Positions 18,184 to 26,389 of a stretch of DNA of 64,000 nt are shown in pieces. Where the stretch lies: positions 62,001 to 126,000 of the forward strand of contig CAXNMF010000004.1 in the NCBI GenBank assembly GCA_964203275.1. Reading direction: 5' to 3'. Position numbers and translations under genes: made by a program. Below the pieces are notes generated by a model. That model worked only from the letters and a program-made list of their open reading frames with translations. It did no database searches and was not told the origin of the DNA. The DNA is from Ga0077527 sp945862135 (GTDB lineage Bacteria > Pseudomonadota > Gammaproteobacteria > Burkholderiales > SG8-41). Each line of letters starts with the position of its first letter. Position 1 is the stretch's first letter.

Positions 18184-18299
18184 GGTCAATCTCCAAGGGG
18201 AATTGATGAATGGCTGCCGGGCGATGATACCGGATTCAGCCTGCAAAATACGCCGCCGGCCATCGGGATTATGATGGTGTTTTGAAAGCCGCCATCGTG

Positions 18300-20360
18300 A
18301 TGAACAAACCCTCGCCGCAACACCGCATCGTCAAGATGGCCTGTCCCCACGACTGCCCGGACACCTGCGCGATGGAAATTACCGTCGAAGACGGCAAGGC
18401 CATTGCCGTACGCGGCGGCGACATGCCTTTCACCGCCGGCACGCTGTGCACCAAAGTCGCGCGGTACCTCGACCGCACCTACGCGCCGTCACGCATTCTT
18501 TACCCCATGAAACGCATCGGCACCAAAGGCGAGGGCCGCTTCGCGCGCATTTCCTGGGATGAAGCACTGGACACCATCGCTGCACGTTTCAAAACCATCG
18601 CGGCCGAAGACCCGCAGCAGATCCTGCCGGTCAGTTATGCCGGCACCATGGGCCAGGTGAATTACGCCGGCATGGACCGGCGCTTTTTCCACCGCCTCGG
18701 CGCCAGCCTGCTCGAACGCACGCTTTGCGCGTCGGCGGGCAGGGCCGGCTTGAAGATCACGCTGGGCGGATCTGTGGGCAGCGATCCGGAACAGGCCGAA
18801 CATTCCAGACTGATCATCATCTGGGGCTCCAACCCGGTCATTTCCAACCTGCATTTCTGGACGCGCTGCCAGGAGGCCAAACGCCGCGGCGCAAAACTGG
18901 TGATCATCGATCCGCGGCGCAATGAAACCGCGGAAAAATGCGACCAGCACATCGCCCCCTATCCCGGCACCGATGCCGCTCTTGCGCTGGCGATGATGCA
19001 CGTGATCATCGGGGAAGGATTGACCGACGCTGACTATATTGAAAAACACACGCTGGGTTACACCTCACTGGCCGCGCGCGTGCGCGAGTGGACGCCGCAA
19101 CGCGCCGCAGCCATTTGCGGCATTACCGCGGAAGAAATCATCAACCTCGCCCGCGAATACGCACGTACCCGCCCGGCAATGATCCGCATCAACCTCGGGC
19201 TGCAACGCCATGCCGGCGGCGGCATGGCCGTGCGCACCATCACCTGTCTGCCGGCCTTGACCGGCAGCTGGCGCGATGCCGCAGGCGGCGTGTTGCTGAT
19301 GACCAGTGATTTCTACGGCTTCAACCAACAGGCCCTGGAACGTCCAGACCTGCTGCGCGGAAAACCCCGCACCATCAACATAGCCGCACTGGGCAATGCG
19401 TTGACCAGTGCACAACCGCCGGTCAAGGCGGCCTACGTTTACAACAACAACCCGGTTGCGGTGTGCCCGGACTCGCGCAAAGTCATTGCCGGATTCCTGC
19501 GCGAAGATCTGTTCACTGTCGTGCATGAAATTTTCCAGACCGACACCGCCGACTACGCCGATATCCTGCTGCCGGCGACGACGCAACTGGAACACACCGA
19601 CATCCACAAATCCTACGGTCATCTCTATGTGCAGGCCAGCCAGCCGGCCATCGCGCCGGTCGGCGAAGCCAAGCCGAATGCAGAGGTGTTCCGGCTGCTC
19701 GCCGCACGCATGGGATTTGACGATCCCTGCCTTCGCGATTCCGACGAGGATCTCTGCCGTCAGGCGCTGGATTCCCATGCGCCATCAATGAGGGGTATCA
19801 GCTGGGAGTCATTGAAGGCACGCGGCTGGCAACGACTGGATGTCCCTTCGACCCCATTTGCTCATGGCGGTTTTCCGACACCCTCAGGGAAATGCGAGTT
19901 CTACAGCGAGACCGCCAAGGCCATGGGGCTCGATCCGCTGCCTGATTACACGCCGCCGCGCGAAAGCCCGACCAGCAACAGCGAACTGTCCCGGCGCTAT
20001 CCACTGGCCTTCATCTCGCCGCCGCACCGGCATTTCCTCAACTCATCGTTCGCCAATCTTGATTTTGCATTGAAGGACGCCGGCGTGCCGACGCTTGAAA
20101 TCCATCCCGATGACGCCGCTGCGCGCGGTATTGTTGAAAACAATGAAGTCCGCATCTTCAACGACCGCGGCGAATATACGCTGCGCGCACGGATCACCGA
20201 CCGCGTACGGCGCGGCGTGGTATCCGCGCCTTCGGTGTGGTGGAAAAAACTGTCGCCGGACAAACGCAACGCCAATGAACTGACTTCGCAGGCAATTGCC
20301 GATATGGGTGGCGCGGCGACCTATTACGATTGCCTGGTGGAAGTCCGCGCAGCGGAATAA
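18300..20360 (+). CDS. Molybdopterin oxidoreductase (DMSO-reductase superfamily)
   Basis: A 686-residue cytoplasmic-type enzyme without a Tat leader. The N-terminal [4Fe-4S] motif is CPHDCPDTC followed by GTLCTK. The molybdopterin domain includes LIIIWGSNPVISNLHFW and AYVYNNNPVAVCPDSRKV. The C-terminal dinucleotide domain starts near PLAFISPPHRHFLNSSF and ends ELTSQAIADMGGAATYYDCLVEV. This resembles the uncharacterised YoaE/BisC-like branch. No partner electron-transfer subunit is adjacent. The start is uncertain between TTG 18282, GTG 18297 and ATG 18300, none with a strong ribosome site; ATG is preferred. Confidence 0.88.
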   Translation: MNKPSPQHRIVKMACPHDCPDTCAMEITVEDGKAIAVRGGDMPFTAGTLCTKVARYLDRTYAPSRILYPMKRIGTKGEGRFARISWDEALDTIAARFKTIAAEDPQQILPVSYAGTMGQVNYAGMDRRFFHRLGASLLERTLCASAGRAGLKITLGGSVGSDPEQAEHSRLIIIWGSNPVISNLHFWTRCQEAKRRGAKLVIIDPRRNETAEKCDQHIAPYPGTDAALALAMMHVIIGEGLTDADYIEKHTLGYTSLAARVREWTPQRAAAICGITAEEIINLAREYARTRPAMIRINLGLQRHAGGGMAVRTITCLPALTGSWRDAAGGVLLMTSDFYGFNQQALERPDLLRGKPRTINIAALGNALTSAQPPVKAAYVYNNNPVAVCPDSRKVIAGFLREDLFTVVHEIFQTDTADYADILLPATTQLEHTDIHKSYGHLYVQASQPAIAPVGEAKPNAEVFRLLAARMGFDDPCLRDSDEDLCRQALDSHAPSMRGISWESLKARGWQRLDVPSTPFAHGGFPTPSGKCEFYSETAKAMGLDPLPDYTPPRESPTSNSELSRRYPLAFISPPHRHFLNSSFANLDFALKDAGVPTLEIHPDDAAARGIVENNEVRIFNDRGEYTLRARITDRVRRGVVSAPSVWWKKLSPDKRNANELTSQAIADMGGAATYYDCLVEVRAAE

Positions 20361-20475
20361 CAGCGACGACCCACATCCGGTTTGCGACTGCGGGCCGTCA
20401 CGCATACCGTCTGCTTGCTCTGTGGTCGGATTACCAGTAACGTCAGCCGCACCATCCCATCCTTCAGGAAATTCC

Positions 20476-21333
20476 ATGATCCGCATTTTAATGCTCGCAA
20501 TATCACTGCTGTTGGCCACCGGGGCCGTACAGGCCCAGGCCGCGGACAGCCGCCTGAAAAAAATCGCCTCCACCAAAACCATTACCATCGCCTATCGCGC
20601 CGACGCCACACCGTTCTCATTCACCGATGAGACCAAGCAGATGGGCGGATTCTCAATCGACCTGTGCAAACGGGTGGTCAATCTGATCGAAAGCCAGATC
20701 AAGGTTCCGGGCCTGCAGGTGAAATGGCTTCAGGTCAACACGCAAAACCGCTTTGATGCGGTCGCCAAAGGCCAGGCCGACATGGAATGCGGCTCCAGCA
20801 CGGTCACGCTGTCGCGGCTGAAGCAGGTCGATTTCTCCAACTATATCTTTGTTGAAACCACCGGCATGCTGGTGAAATCTGCCGCCGGCGCGCGTTCGCT
20901 GTCCGACATGTCAGGCAAAAAAATTGCCGTTGTTGCCGGCACTACCAATGAACGCGCGGTAACCACGCAACTGTCACAACGCAAACTTGCTGCAACTGTC
21001 GTTCCCTTCAAGAGCCGCGATGAAGCCTTTGCCGCCCTTGAAGAAGGGAAAGTCGATGCTTTCGCCAGCGACAAACTGCTGCTGCTGGGTGTGGCCAGCA
21101 AAGCCAAGGACCAGAAATCGCTGGCCATGCTGCCGGATGATCTTTCCTACGAGCCCTACGGCATCGTGCTGCCGCGCGGGGACGCTGATTTCCGTCTCGC
21201 GGTGAACACCGCGCTGTCGCAGATTTACAGCAGCGGCGAAATCGCGGAAATCTTCAACCGCTGGTTCGGCATTTTTGGCGATCCGGGCCCGGTCACCAAA
21301 ATCATGTATCTGCTGGGTACAATACCGGAGTAA
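20476..21333 (+). CDS. Amino-acid-type ABC transporter substrate-binding protein (family 3)
   Basis: A 285-residue periplasmic protein. The signal peptide ends around residue 22 (VQAQAADS). IASTKTITIAYRADATPFSFTDE is the start of the SBP_bac_3 fold. GGFSIDLCKRVV, the DMECGSSTVTLSRLKQVDFS ligand-site region and EIAEIFNRWFG near the end fit glutamate/aspartate-type receptors. ATG 20476 follows AGGAA. No ABC permease or ATPase genes follow, and a terminator comes directly after, so it is an orphan receptor. The ligand is inferred only at family level. Confidence 0.9.
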   Translation: MIRILMLAISLLLATGAVQAQAADSRLKKIASTKTITIAYRADATPFSFTDETKQMGGFSIDLCKRVVNLIESQIKVPGLQVKWLQVNTQNRFDAVAKGQADMECGSSTVTLSRLKQVDFSNYIFVETTGMLVKSAAGARSLSDMSGKKIAVVAGTTNERAVTTQLSQRKLAATVVPFKSRDEAFAALEEGKVDAFASDKLLLLGVASKAKDQKSLAMLPDDLSYEPYGIVLPRGDADFRLAVNTALSQIYSSGEIAEIFNRWFGIFGDPGPVTKIMYLLGTIPE

Positions 21334-21375
21334 ACGATTCAGCCGGAGATGCCTGCCGGCGCCAGCAATAAAAAC

Positions 21376-21409
21376 CAAAAGGGCTCGCAACCGCGGGCCT
21401 TTTGTTTTT
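21376..21409 (+). terminator. Intrinsic terminator after the family-3 binding protein gene
   Basis: A stem of CAAAAGG (21376-21382) with CCTTTTG (21398-21404), extended by GC-rich pairing in the loop, is followed by a TTTTTG tract. It lies 43 bases after the stop of the binding-protein gene. Confidence 0.75.
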
Positions 21410-21558
21410 GTTGCCCGCGGCACCACTGTCACACCGTTCGCGACGTGTCGCCCGGTCGGGACTGTTTGACGGAGGCGATCCCCGCCCCATTATCAGAGCT
21501 GCGCCTCGAATTTAAGTAATTGATATTAAATATTTTTTAAATGCGGACAGCCGAACAC

Positions 21559-22743
21559 TCAGATCACACCCTGTTCACGCATCACAATGATTTCGGCTTC
21601 GTCATAACCCAGCGACTTCAGTACCGGGTCGTTGTGCTCACCGCGACGTGCCGGCGGAGTTTCGATACTCGGACCGCCGTGCTCGAATTTGAAGGCGCAC
21701 ATCGGAACCGTGACCGGCCCCTCGATGCCGGGCACCTGCTCATGCCGGTGCAGCATCTTGCGGCTGGCCATCTGCGGATCGTCGAGCACTTCGTCCAGCG
21801 AACGCAGTCGTGTCGCCGGCACATGCCGGGCCTGCAGATAATCTTCCCACTCCTGCGCGGTTTTCTGTTTCAGCACTTGCGACAGGGCCTGGACTTCTTC
21901 AGCGAAATGTGCCTTGCGTTGGTCATTGCTGCGGCCCGCCAGCGCATCAAGCCCGAGCGCCTTCATCAGTCTGTCGTTCTGCCGTTCGTTTGACGCCGCA
22001 AGCTGGATTTTTCCATCGCTGGCGTCATAGAGACTGCTCCCGGCATAACTGTGCCAGTTGCCCTTTAGCGGCGCGGGCTTGCCGGTCACAAAGTGATTGG
22101 TGATGTGCGAAGCCTGCAACATCAGCGCAGCGTCCAGCATCGAGCAGTCGATGTGCTGGCCGCGGCCGCTGCGCTCGCGCTGGAACAGCGCACTGGCAAT
22201 GGCAAAGGCTGCCATCGTGCCGGTCCCGTAATCCACAATCGGCGCACCGCATTTCATCGGAGCAGTCTGCGCTGTGCCGGTCGACGCCATCAGCCCGGAA
22301 ATCGCCTGTATCGCATGGTCGTAAGCCGTCTGTTCGCCGCGCGGCCCGTCCTGGCCAAAAGCCGTCATCGAGCAATAGATCAGCCGCGGGTTCAGCAACT
22401 TGAGATCGTCGTAACCGAGGCCCAGCGCCTTGAATGCGCCGGCACGGTAGTTCTCGACAAACACATCGGCCTCGGCAGCCAGGCGCATGAGGATGTCGCG
22501 GCCCTGCGCGGTTTTGAGATTCAGCGTGATGCAGCGCTTGTTCGAGCCCTGCGAAAGGTAGCCGCTGCCCATTAGCGTTTTGTTGAGCGCATCCGCTGAG
22601 CCGTGGTAGCGGCTCTGGTCGCAATCATTCGGATCCTCGACCTTGATCACATCCGCACCGAGAACGGCCAGTTGGTAAGCCGCAAACGGTCCGGCCAGAA
22701 CATGGGTCACATCAACAATCTTGATGCCTTCAAATGGTCTCAC
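21559..22743 (-). CDS. CaiB/BaiF (family III) CoA-transferase
   Basis: A roughly 394-residue family III CoA-transferase. The N terminus is FEGIKIVDVTHVLAGPFAAYQLAVLGADVIKVE. The catalytic aspartate lies in GAPIVDYGTGTMAA near residue 170, and RSGRGQHIDCSMLDAALML follows. Such enzymes transfer CoA between carboxylic acids, as formyl-CoA:oxalate CoA-transferase does. The start is most likely GTG 22743, because GAGGA lies seven bases before it; a TTG at 22749 is closer to that site. The gene lies 66 bases downstream of the persulfide dioxygenase gene on the same strand and may be part of its transcript. Confidence 0.92.
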   Translation of the reverse strand: MRPFEGIKIVDVTHVLAGPFAAYQLAVLGADVIKVEDPNDCDQSRYHGSADALNKTLMGSGYLSQGSNKRCITLNLKTAQGRDILMRLAAEADVFVENYRAGAFKALGLGYDDLKLLNPRLIYCSMTAFGQDGPRGEQTAYDHAIQAISGLMASTGTAQTAPMKCGAPIVDYGTGTMAAFAIASALFQRERSGRGQHIDCSMLDAALMLQASHITNHFVTGKPAPLKGNWHSYAGSSLYDASDGKIQLAASNERQNDRLMKALGLDALAGRSNDQRKAHFAEEVQALSQVLKQKTAQEWEDYLQARHVPATRLRSLDEVLDDPQMASRKMLHRHEQVPGIEGPVTVPMCAFKFEHGGPSIETPPARRGEHNDPVLKSLGYDEAEIIVMREQGVI

Positions 22744-22814
22744 GGTCAATCCTCAAAAAATCCGGCTAGCCGGAGTTGCAACACGAAAGCCTGCGTATCA
22801 ATCGATCCCGGCGC

Positions 22815-23882
22815 TTATCCGGCAGCGGCACCGCCCAATCCTTCGGCATGCCAGCGCAACAGACCACCAGCAAGATTGGCGACGCGCTTGAAGCCCGCAC
22901 GCTGCAACAGTACACAGGCTTGCGCCGAGCGCGCGCCGGAGCGGCACACGGCAATGATCAGTTTGTCGTTTGGCAGCTCGTCCAGCCGAGACTGCAGACT
23001 CCCCAGCGGCAACAGCGATGAGCCGGGAATGTGACCGAGCGGGCCTCTGTATTCATCGGGTTCCCGCACATCAAGGATGAAAGTACGATCATCGAGTTCC
23101 TGCAAAGCAGCGGGCTGGATTTCCCAGATTCCGGCAAAGGTATAGTTCAGCGGCGCCCAGGATCCGTCGAGAGTCGCAGCTTGCGCATGCGCAACCTGGC
23201 CGCATCGCAGATTGGCCGGCACTGCAACGTCGATCTGTTTGGGATGGGGTAATCCCAGATTGTTCATGTAACCGACAAAATCCTCGACGCCGATGCCATT
23301 GCCGAGCCGGGGATTGAACCTGAGCTCTTCACCGACGCTGGTCGCCGTGAGACCCCGGTAATCATGCGCCGGATACAACAGGCAATCCGGAGGCAGGGAC
23401 AGGATGCGCTGCCGAACAGACTCATAGAGCAGTCGCGGATTGCCCTGCTGGAAATCCGTACGTCCGCAGCCGCGGATCAACAGCGCATCGCCAGTAAAGG
23501 CCATCGAATGGTCATCCAGAACAAAGCTCATGCAACCGTCGGTATGACCGGGGGTGGCGCGAGCCTCCAGATACCGTCTGCCGAAACTCACCCGGTCGCC
23601 ATCACGAAGATGCCGGTCCGCGCCTTCGGCAAGGCTTGCCGCGGAAACTGCGATGGCGCAAGCGCTGCGCTGTTTGTGCAGCCAGGCCCCGGTGACATGG
23701 TCGGCGTGTACATGGGTATCCAGCACACAGCGCAGTTGCAGACCCAGTTCAGCAATGAGGGCGGCATCGCGCCCGACCTGCTCGAATACCGGATCGACCA
23801 ATACCGCCTCGCGGCTTTCTTCATCGGCCAGCAGGTAACTGTATGTGGACGACTGCGGATCGAACATCTGTCGAAATATCAT
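22815..23882 (-). CDS. Persulfide dioxygenase-rhodanese fusion protein
   Basis: The 355-residue protein has two domains. Residues 1-230 form an ETHE1-like metallo-beta-lactamase fold with DTHVHADHVTG at 55-65, GHTDGCMSF, GDALLIRGCGRTDFQ and YPAHDY, all metal or structural motifs of persulfide dioxygenases. The rest is a rhodanese domain with FILDVREPDEYRGPLGHIPGS and the active-site Cys in AVCRSGARS. This architecture is the PRF type known from Burkholderia, which oxidises glutathione persulfide to sulfite and moves sulfane sulfur. ATG 23882 follows AAGGAG. It is divergent from a sigma-54 activator gene 165 bases away. Confidence 0.93.
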   Translation of the reverse strand: MIFRQMFDPQSSTYSYLLADEESREAVLVDPVFEQVGRDAALIAELGLQLRCVLDTHVHADHVTGAWLHKQRSACAIAVSAASLAEGADRHLRDGDRVSFGRRYLEARATPGHTDGCMSFVLDDHSMAFTGDALLIRGCGRTDFQQGNPRLLYESVRQRILSLPPDCLLYPAHDYRGLTATSVGEELRFNPRLGNGIGVEDFVGYMNNLGLPHPKQIDVAVPANLRCGQVAHAQAATLDGSWAPLNYTFAGIWEIQPAALQELDDRTFILDVREPDEYRGPLGHIPGSSLLPLGSLQSRLDELPNDKLIIAVCRSGARSAQACVLLQRAGFKRVANLAGGLLRWHAEGLGGAAAG

Positions 23883-24047
23883 GCAAGCACTCCTTCGGCA
23901 TGCGGGATCAATTTCCGCTTCATGTTTTATGGGTTCATGTTCCATTCTATGCCAAGGAAACGGCGCTCGACCTGCCGCCAAACTACGAGTTCGATGCTGT
24001 TACACTGACGTGGTCACAGCCTGATTCAGCGATTCAGCATATCTGTC

Positions 24048-25634
24048 ATGCCGCCCCGGACATCCCAGCAAACCCCAATCGACTGGCATCGTCAGGAGTT
24101 ATTGCTCCTGCGGGAGGTCGTGAAGCTCGTCGGCAAAAGCCTGACGCCCGACGTCGTCGTTCGCGAAATGCTGCACCTGATGAGCGAATTGCTCGGCCTG
24201 AACCGCGGCCGTCTGGTTCTCCGGCACCCCGACGCGGGCCCGTACGCCGCGAGCATCCGCCACGCCTATGGATTGACCAGCGAACAGATGCGGCGCGGCC
24301 ACTACATGCTCAATGAAGGCATTACCGGCAAAGTACTCGCCACCGGACAACCGGTCATCGTTCAGGACGTTGATACGGAACCGGCCTTTCTGTTCCGCGC
24401 CGTCAGCCGCCCCGAACTGCCGCAGGACACCGTTTCTTTTATTGCACTGCCGGTGCTCGTCTCGGGCGAAGTCCGCGGCGTGCTCGCCTGTCATCGCATC
24501 CGCAGCCGCCAGCGCCATCTCAATGATGATTTGTCAATCCTGTCCGTTCTCGCCAACCTCTGCGGCCAGATGCTGCAGCTGGATGAAATGGTGCGCGAGA
24601 AAACCGAAACACTGGAGGCGCAAAACGCGCTGCTCGCCCATGCCCTGGAATCGCAGACCACGCGATTCGGCATCGTCGGCCATTCCGCCACGCTGCTGCG
24701 CGCGCTGGGCGAACTTGAACGGGTGGCGCCTTCGAATGCGACGGTCTTGCTGCTGGGCGAATCCGGCACCGGCAAGGAACTTTTTGCACGCGCACTGCAT
24801 CTGCTGAGTCCGCGCCTGGAGGCGCCATTCGTGCGCGTCAATTGCGCGGCGATTCCCGACACCCTGTTCGAATCAGAACTCTTCGGCCACGAGAAAGGCG
24901 CATTTACCGGCGCGCAGGCGGCACGACCCGGTCTGTTCGAACAGGCGCAGGGCGGCACGATCTTCCTCGACGAAATCGGTGAACTACCCCTGCCCCTGCA
25001 ATCAAAACTGTTGCGCGCGCTGCAGGAAAACATGATCACCCGGCTCGGCGGCAAACGTGAAATCGCGCTCGACGTCCGTGTCGTCGCCGCCACCAACATC
25101 GAACTCGGCGTCGAGGCTGCAGCAGGCCGTTTCCGGCAGGATCTGTACTACCGGCTGAATGTCATCCCGATCCGCCTGCCGCCGCTGCGTGAACGGCCTG
25201 ATGACATCCCGCCGCTGATCCTGCACCTGCTTAACCGTGCAAACCAGTCCCACCAGCGCAATGTCTTTCTCGATACCGCGGTAATGGAACGGCTCCAGCG
25301 TCATCCATGGCCGGGCAATATCCGCGAACTGGGCAACCTGATCGAAAGACTGGTGTTGCTTGCGCCGGAACCGCGGGTCGACCTGAAGAGCCTCTCCGCG
25401 CTTTGGCCCGATGCGGACGGCGCGCCGTCCGCCGGTAATGCGCGACCGGTGACCCCATCGACATCGGCCGGCATCGTTCGCAGCTACCACACCGACGACA
25501 GCATTGACGCCGGCGCGCTGACCGAAGCGCTCAAGCTGCATGGCAATCAATCACGTGCAGCCCAGAGTCTCGGCCTGACCCTGCGCCAGTTCAGTTACCG
25601 CCTCAAAAAACTGGGCATCCGCACCTCGCGTTGA
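24048..25634 (+). CDS. Sigma-54-dependent activator: GAF - AAA+ - Fis HTH
   Basis: A 528-residue NifA-style enhancer-binding protein. Residues about 30-180 form a GAF sensory domain (VVREMLHLMSELLGLNRGRLVL, EGITGKVLATGQPVIVQDV). The AAA+ domain has Walker A GESGTGKE near 237, the sigma-54 contact loop GAFTGA near 284 and Walker B GGTIFLDEIG near 302. The C terminus is a Fis-type helix-turn-helix (ALKLHGNQSRAAQSLGLTLRQFSYRLKKLGI). It should activate RNA polymerase with sigma-54 in response to an effector bound by the GAF domain. A candidate binding palindrome overlaps its own stop codon, and a -24/-12 promoter follows, so the OsmC operon is the likely target. Confidence 0.95.
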   Translation: MPPRTSQQTPIDWHRQELLLLREVVKLVGKSLTPDVVVREMLHLMSELLGLNRGRLVLRHPDAGPYAASIRHAYGLTSEQMRRGHYMLNEGITGKVLATGQPVIVQDVDTEPAFLFRAVSRPELPQDTVSFIALPVLVSGEVRGVLACHRIRSRQRHLNDDLSILSVLANLCGQMLQLDEMVREKTETLEAQNALLAHALESQTTRFGIVGHSATLLRALGELERVAPSNATVLLLGESGTGKELFARALHLLSPRLEAPFVRVNCAAIPDTLFESELFGHEKGAFTGAQAARPGLFEQAQGGTIFLDEIGELPLPLQSKLLRALQENMITRLGGKREIALDVRVVAATNIELGVEAAAGRFRQDLYYRLNVIPIRLPPLRERPDDIPPLILHLLNRANQSHQRNVFLDTAVMERLQRHPWPGNIRELGNLIERLVLLAPEPRVDLKSLSALWPDADGAPSAGNARPVTPSTSAGIVRSYHTDDSIDAGALTEALKLHGNQSRAAQSLGLTLRQFSYRLKKLGIRTSR

Positions 25635-25654
25635 CATTGTCGACAAATTGTCAA
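25631..25654. promoter_or_regulatory. Candidate upstream activator site (palindrome) for the sigma-54 activator
   Basis: A 24-base near-palindrome has outer arms TTGACA / TGTCAA and an inner perfect TTGTCGACAA. It overlaps the TGA of the activator gene and ends 54 bases before the -24 element. Position and symmetry fit an enhancer site for a dimeric Fis-type helix-turn-helix protein. That the neighbouring activator binds it is inferred. Confidence 0.65.
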
Positions 25655-25708
25655 CATTGATGCCGCACCGACCTGCCCGGTTGCTGCCCCCTCCCCTGCA
25701 CACACCTC

Positions 25709-25724
25709 TGGCACAGCCATTGCT
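25709..25724 (+). promoter_or_regulatory. Sigma-54 (-24/-12) promoter
   Basis: The sequence TGGCAC-AGCCA-TTGCT matches the sigma-54 consensus TGGCAC-N5-TTGCW at every defined position, with correct 5-base spacing. The OsmC-like gene starts 72 bases downstream of the -12 element. It follows a sigma-54 activator gene, which makes chance occurrence unlikely. Confidence 0.9.
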
Positions 25725-25795
25725 AACCTGGAAAGCACACGCCGATGCATGTCGGGCTCTGTTTCCAATGTTCAATTCACCTCAAGAGGTCTTTC

Positions 25796-26356
25796 ATGTC
25801 TGCTGTCCTGCAATCTGTCCCGAACACCACCGTGACCACCTGCCTCCGCCCCATCGACAGAGATGCATTACTGGGTTTCGCCGAAAAAGGCAAAGCCAAT
25901 CCCAAGGCCCAGGGCACGAACAAGGTCCGCACGGTCATGGAAGGCCAGTATCGTTCACTCAGCCATGTCGGTGATCACAAGCCGGTGGTGGTTGACGAAC
26001 CCTTGCACCTGATGGGCGAGAACACCGCACCTGCTCCCGGTGAAATCGTGCTTTCCGGCCTCGGCGGCTGCATCGCGGTTGGCATCACGGCAGTCGCGAC
26101 CTGGAAACAGGTCAAGCTGTCGAAAATCGAAATCTTCATGGAAGCTGACATCGGCAACTCGGCAGCCTGGGGCGCGGGTGGTGCACTCGACAAGAAACCC
26201 GAAGACATGGGATTTCAGTCGATCCGCGTGAAAGTCAACATCGAAGGTGATGCCCCACGCGAAGTGCTTGAGGAAATCGTCAAACACGCCAACTACTACT
26301 CGCCGGTCGCCAATTCGATGCGCAATCCCATCCCGTTTGAAATTTCTCTTGCATAA
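25796..26356 (+). CDS. OsmC/Ohr-family protein lacking the second catalytic cysteine
   Basis: A 186-residue OsmC-fold protein. Central features are ENTAPAPGEIVLSGLGGCIAVGITAVA with the first catalytic Cys, and a C-terminal helix plus strand. At the place where OsmC/Ohr peroxidases have a Cys-Pro-Val, this protein reads NYYSPVANSM, so the second cysteine is Ser. Classical two-Cys peroxide reduction is therefore doubtful; a role in one-Cys sulfur or hydroperoxide chemistry, or ligand binding, is possible. ATG 25796 follows AAGAGG. It is the first gene behind the sigma-54 promoter. Confidence 0.88.
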   Translation: MSAVLQSVPNTTVTTCLRPIDRDALLGFAEKGKANPKAQGTNKVRTVMEGQYRSLSHVGDHKPVVVDEPLHLMGENTAPAPGEIVLSGLGGCIAVGITAVATWKQVKLSKIEIFMEADIGNSAAWGAGGALDKKPEDMGFQSIRVKVNIEGDAPREVLEEIVKHANYYSPVANSMRNPIPFEISLA

Positions 26357-26389
26357 ACAAAGACAAAGACAAAGGCAAAGGGGAAAAAA

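Noticed and set aside
23930..23970. Second sigma-54 promoter reading towards the persulfide dioxygenase gene
   Set aside because: A TGGCAT on the minus strand has no TTGC element at the required spacing.
26357..26389. AAAGAC-type tandem repeat as a phase-variation tract
   Set aside because: There are only about three imperfect units and they lie between a stop codon and a ribosome site, not inside a promoter or open frame.
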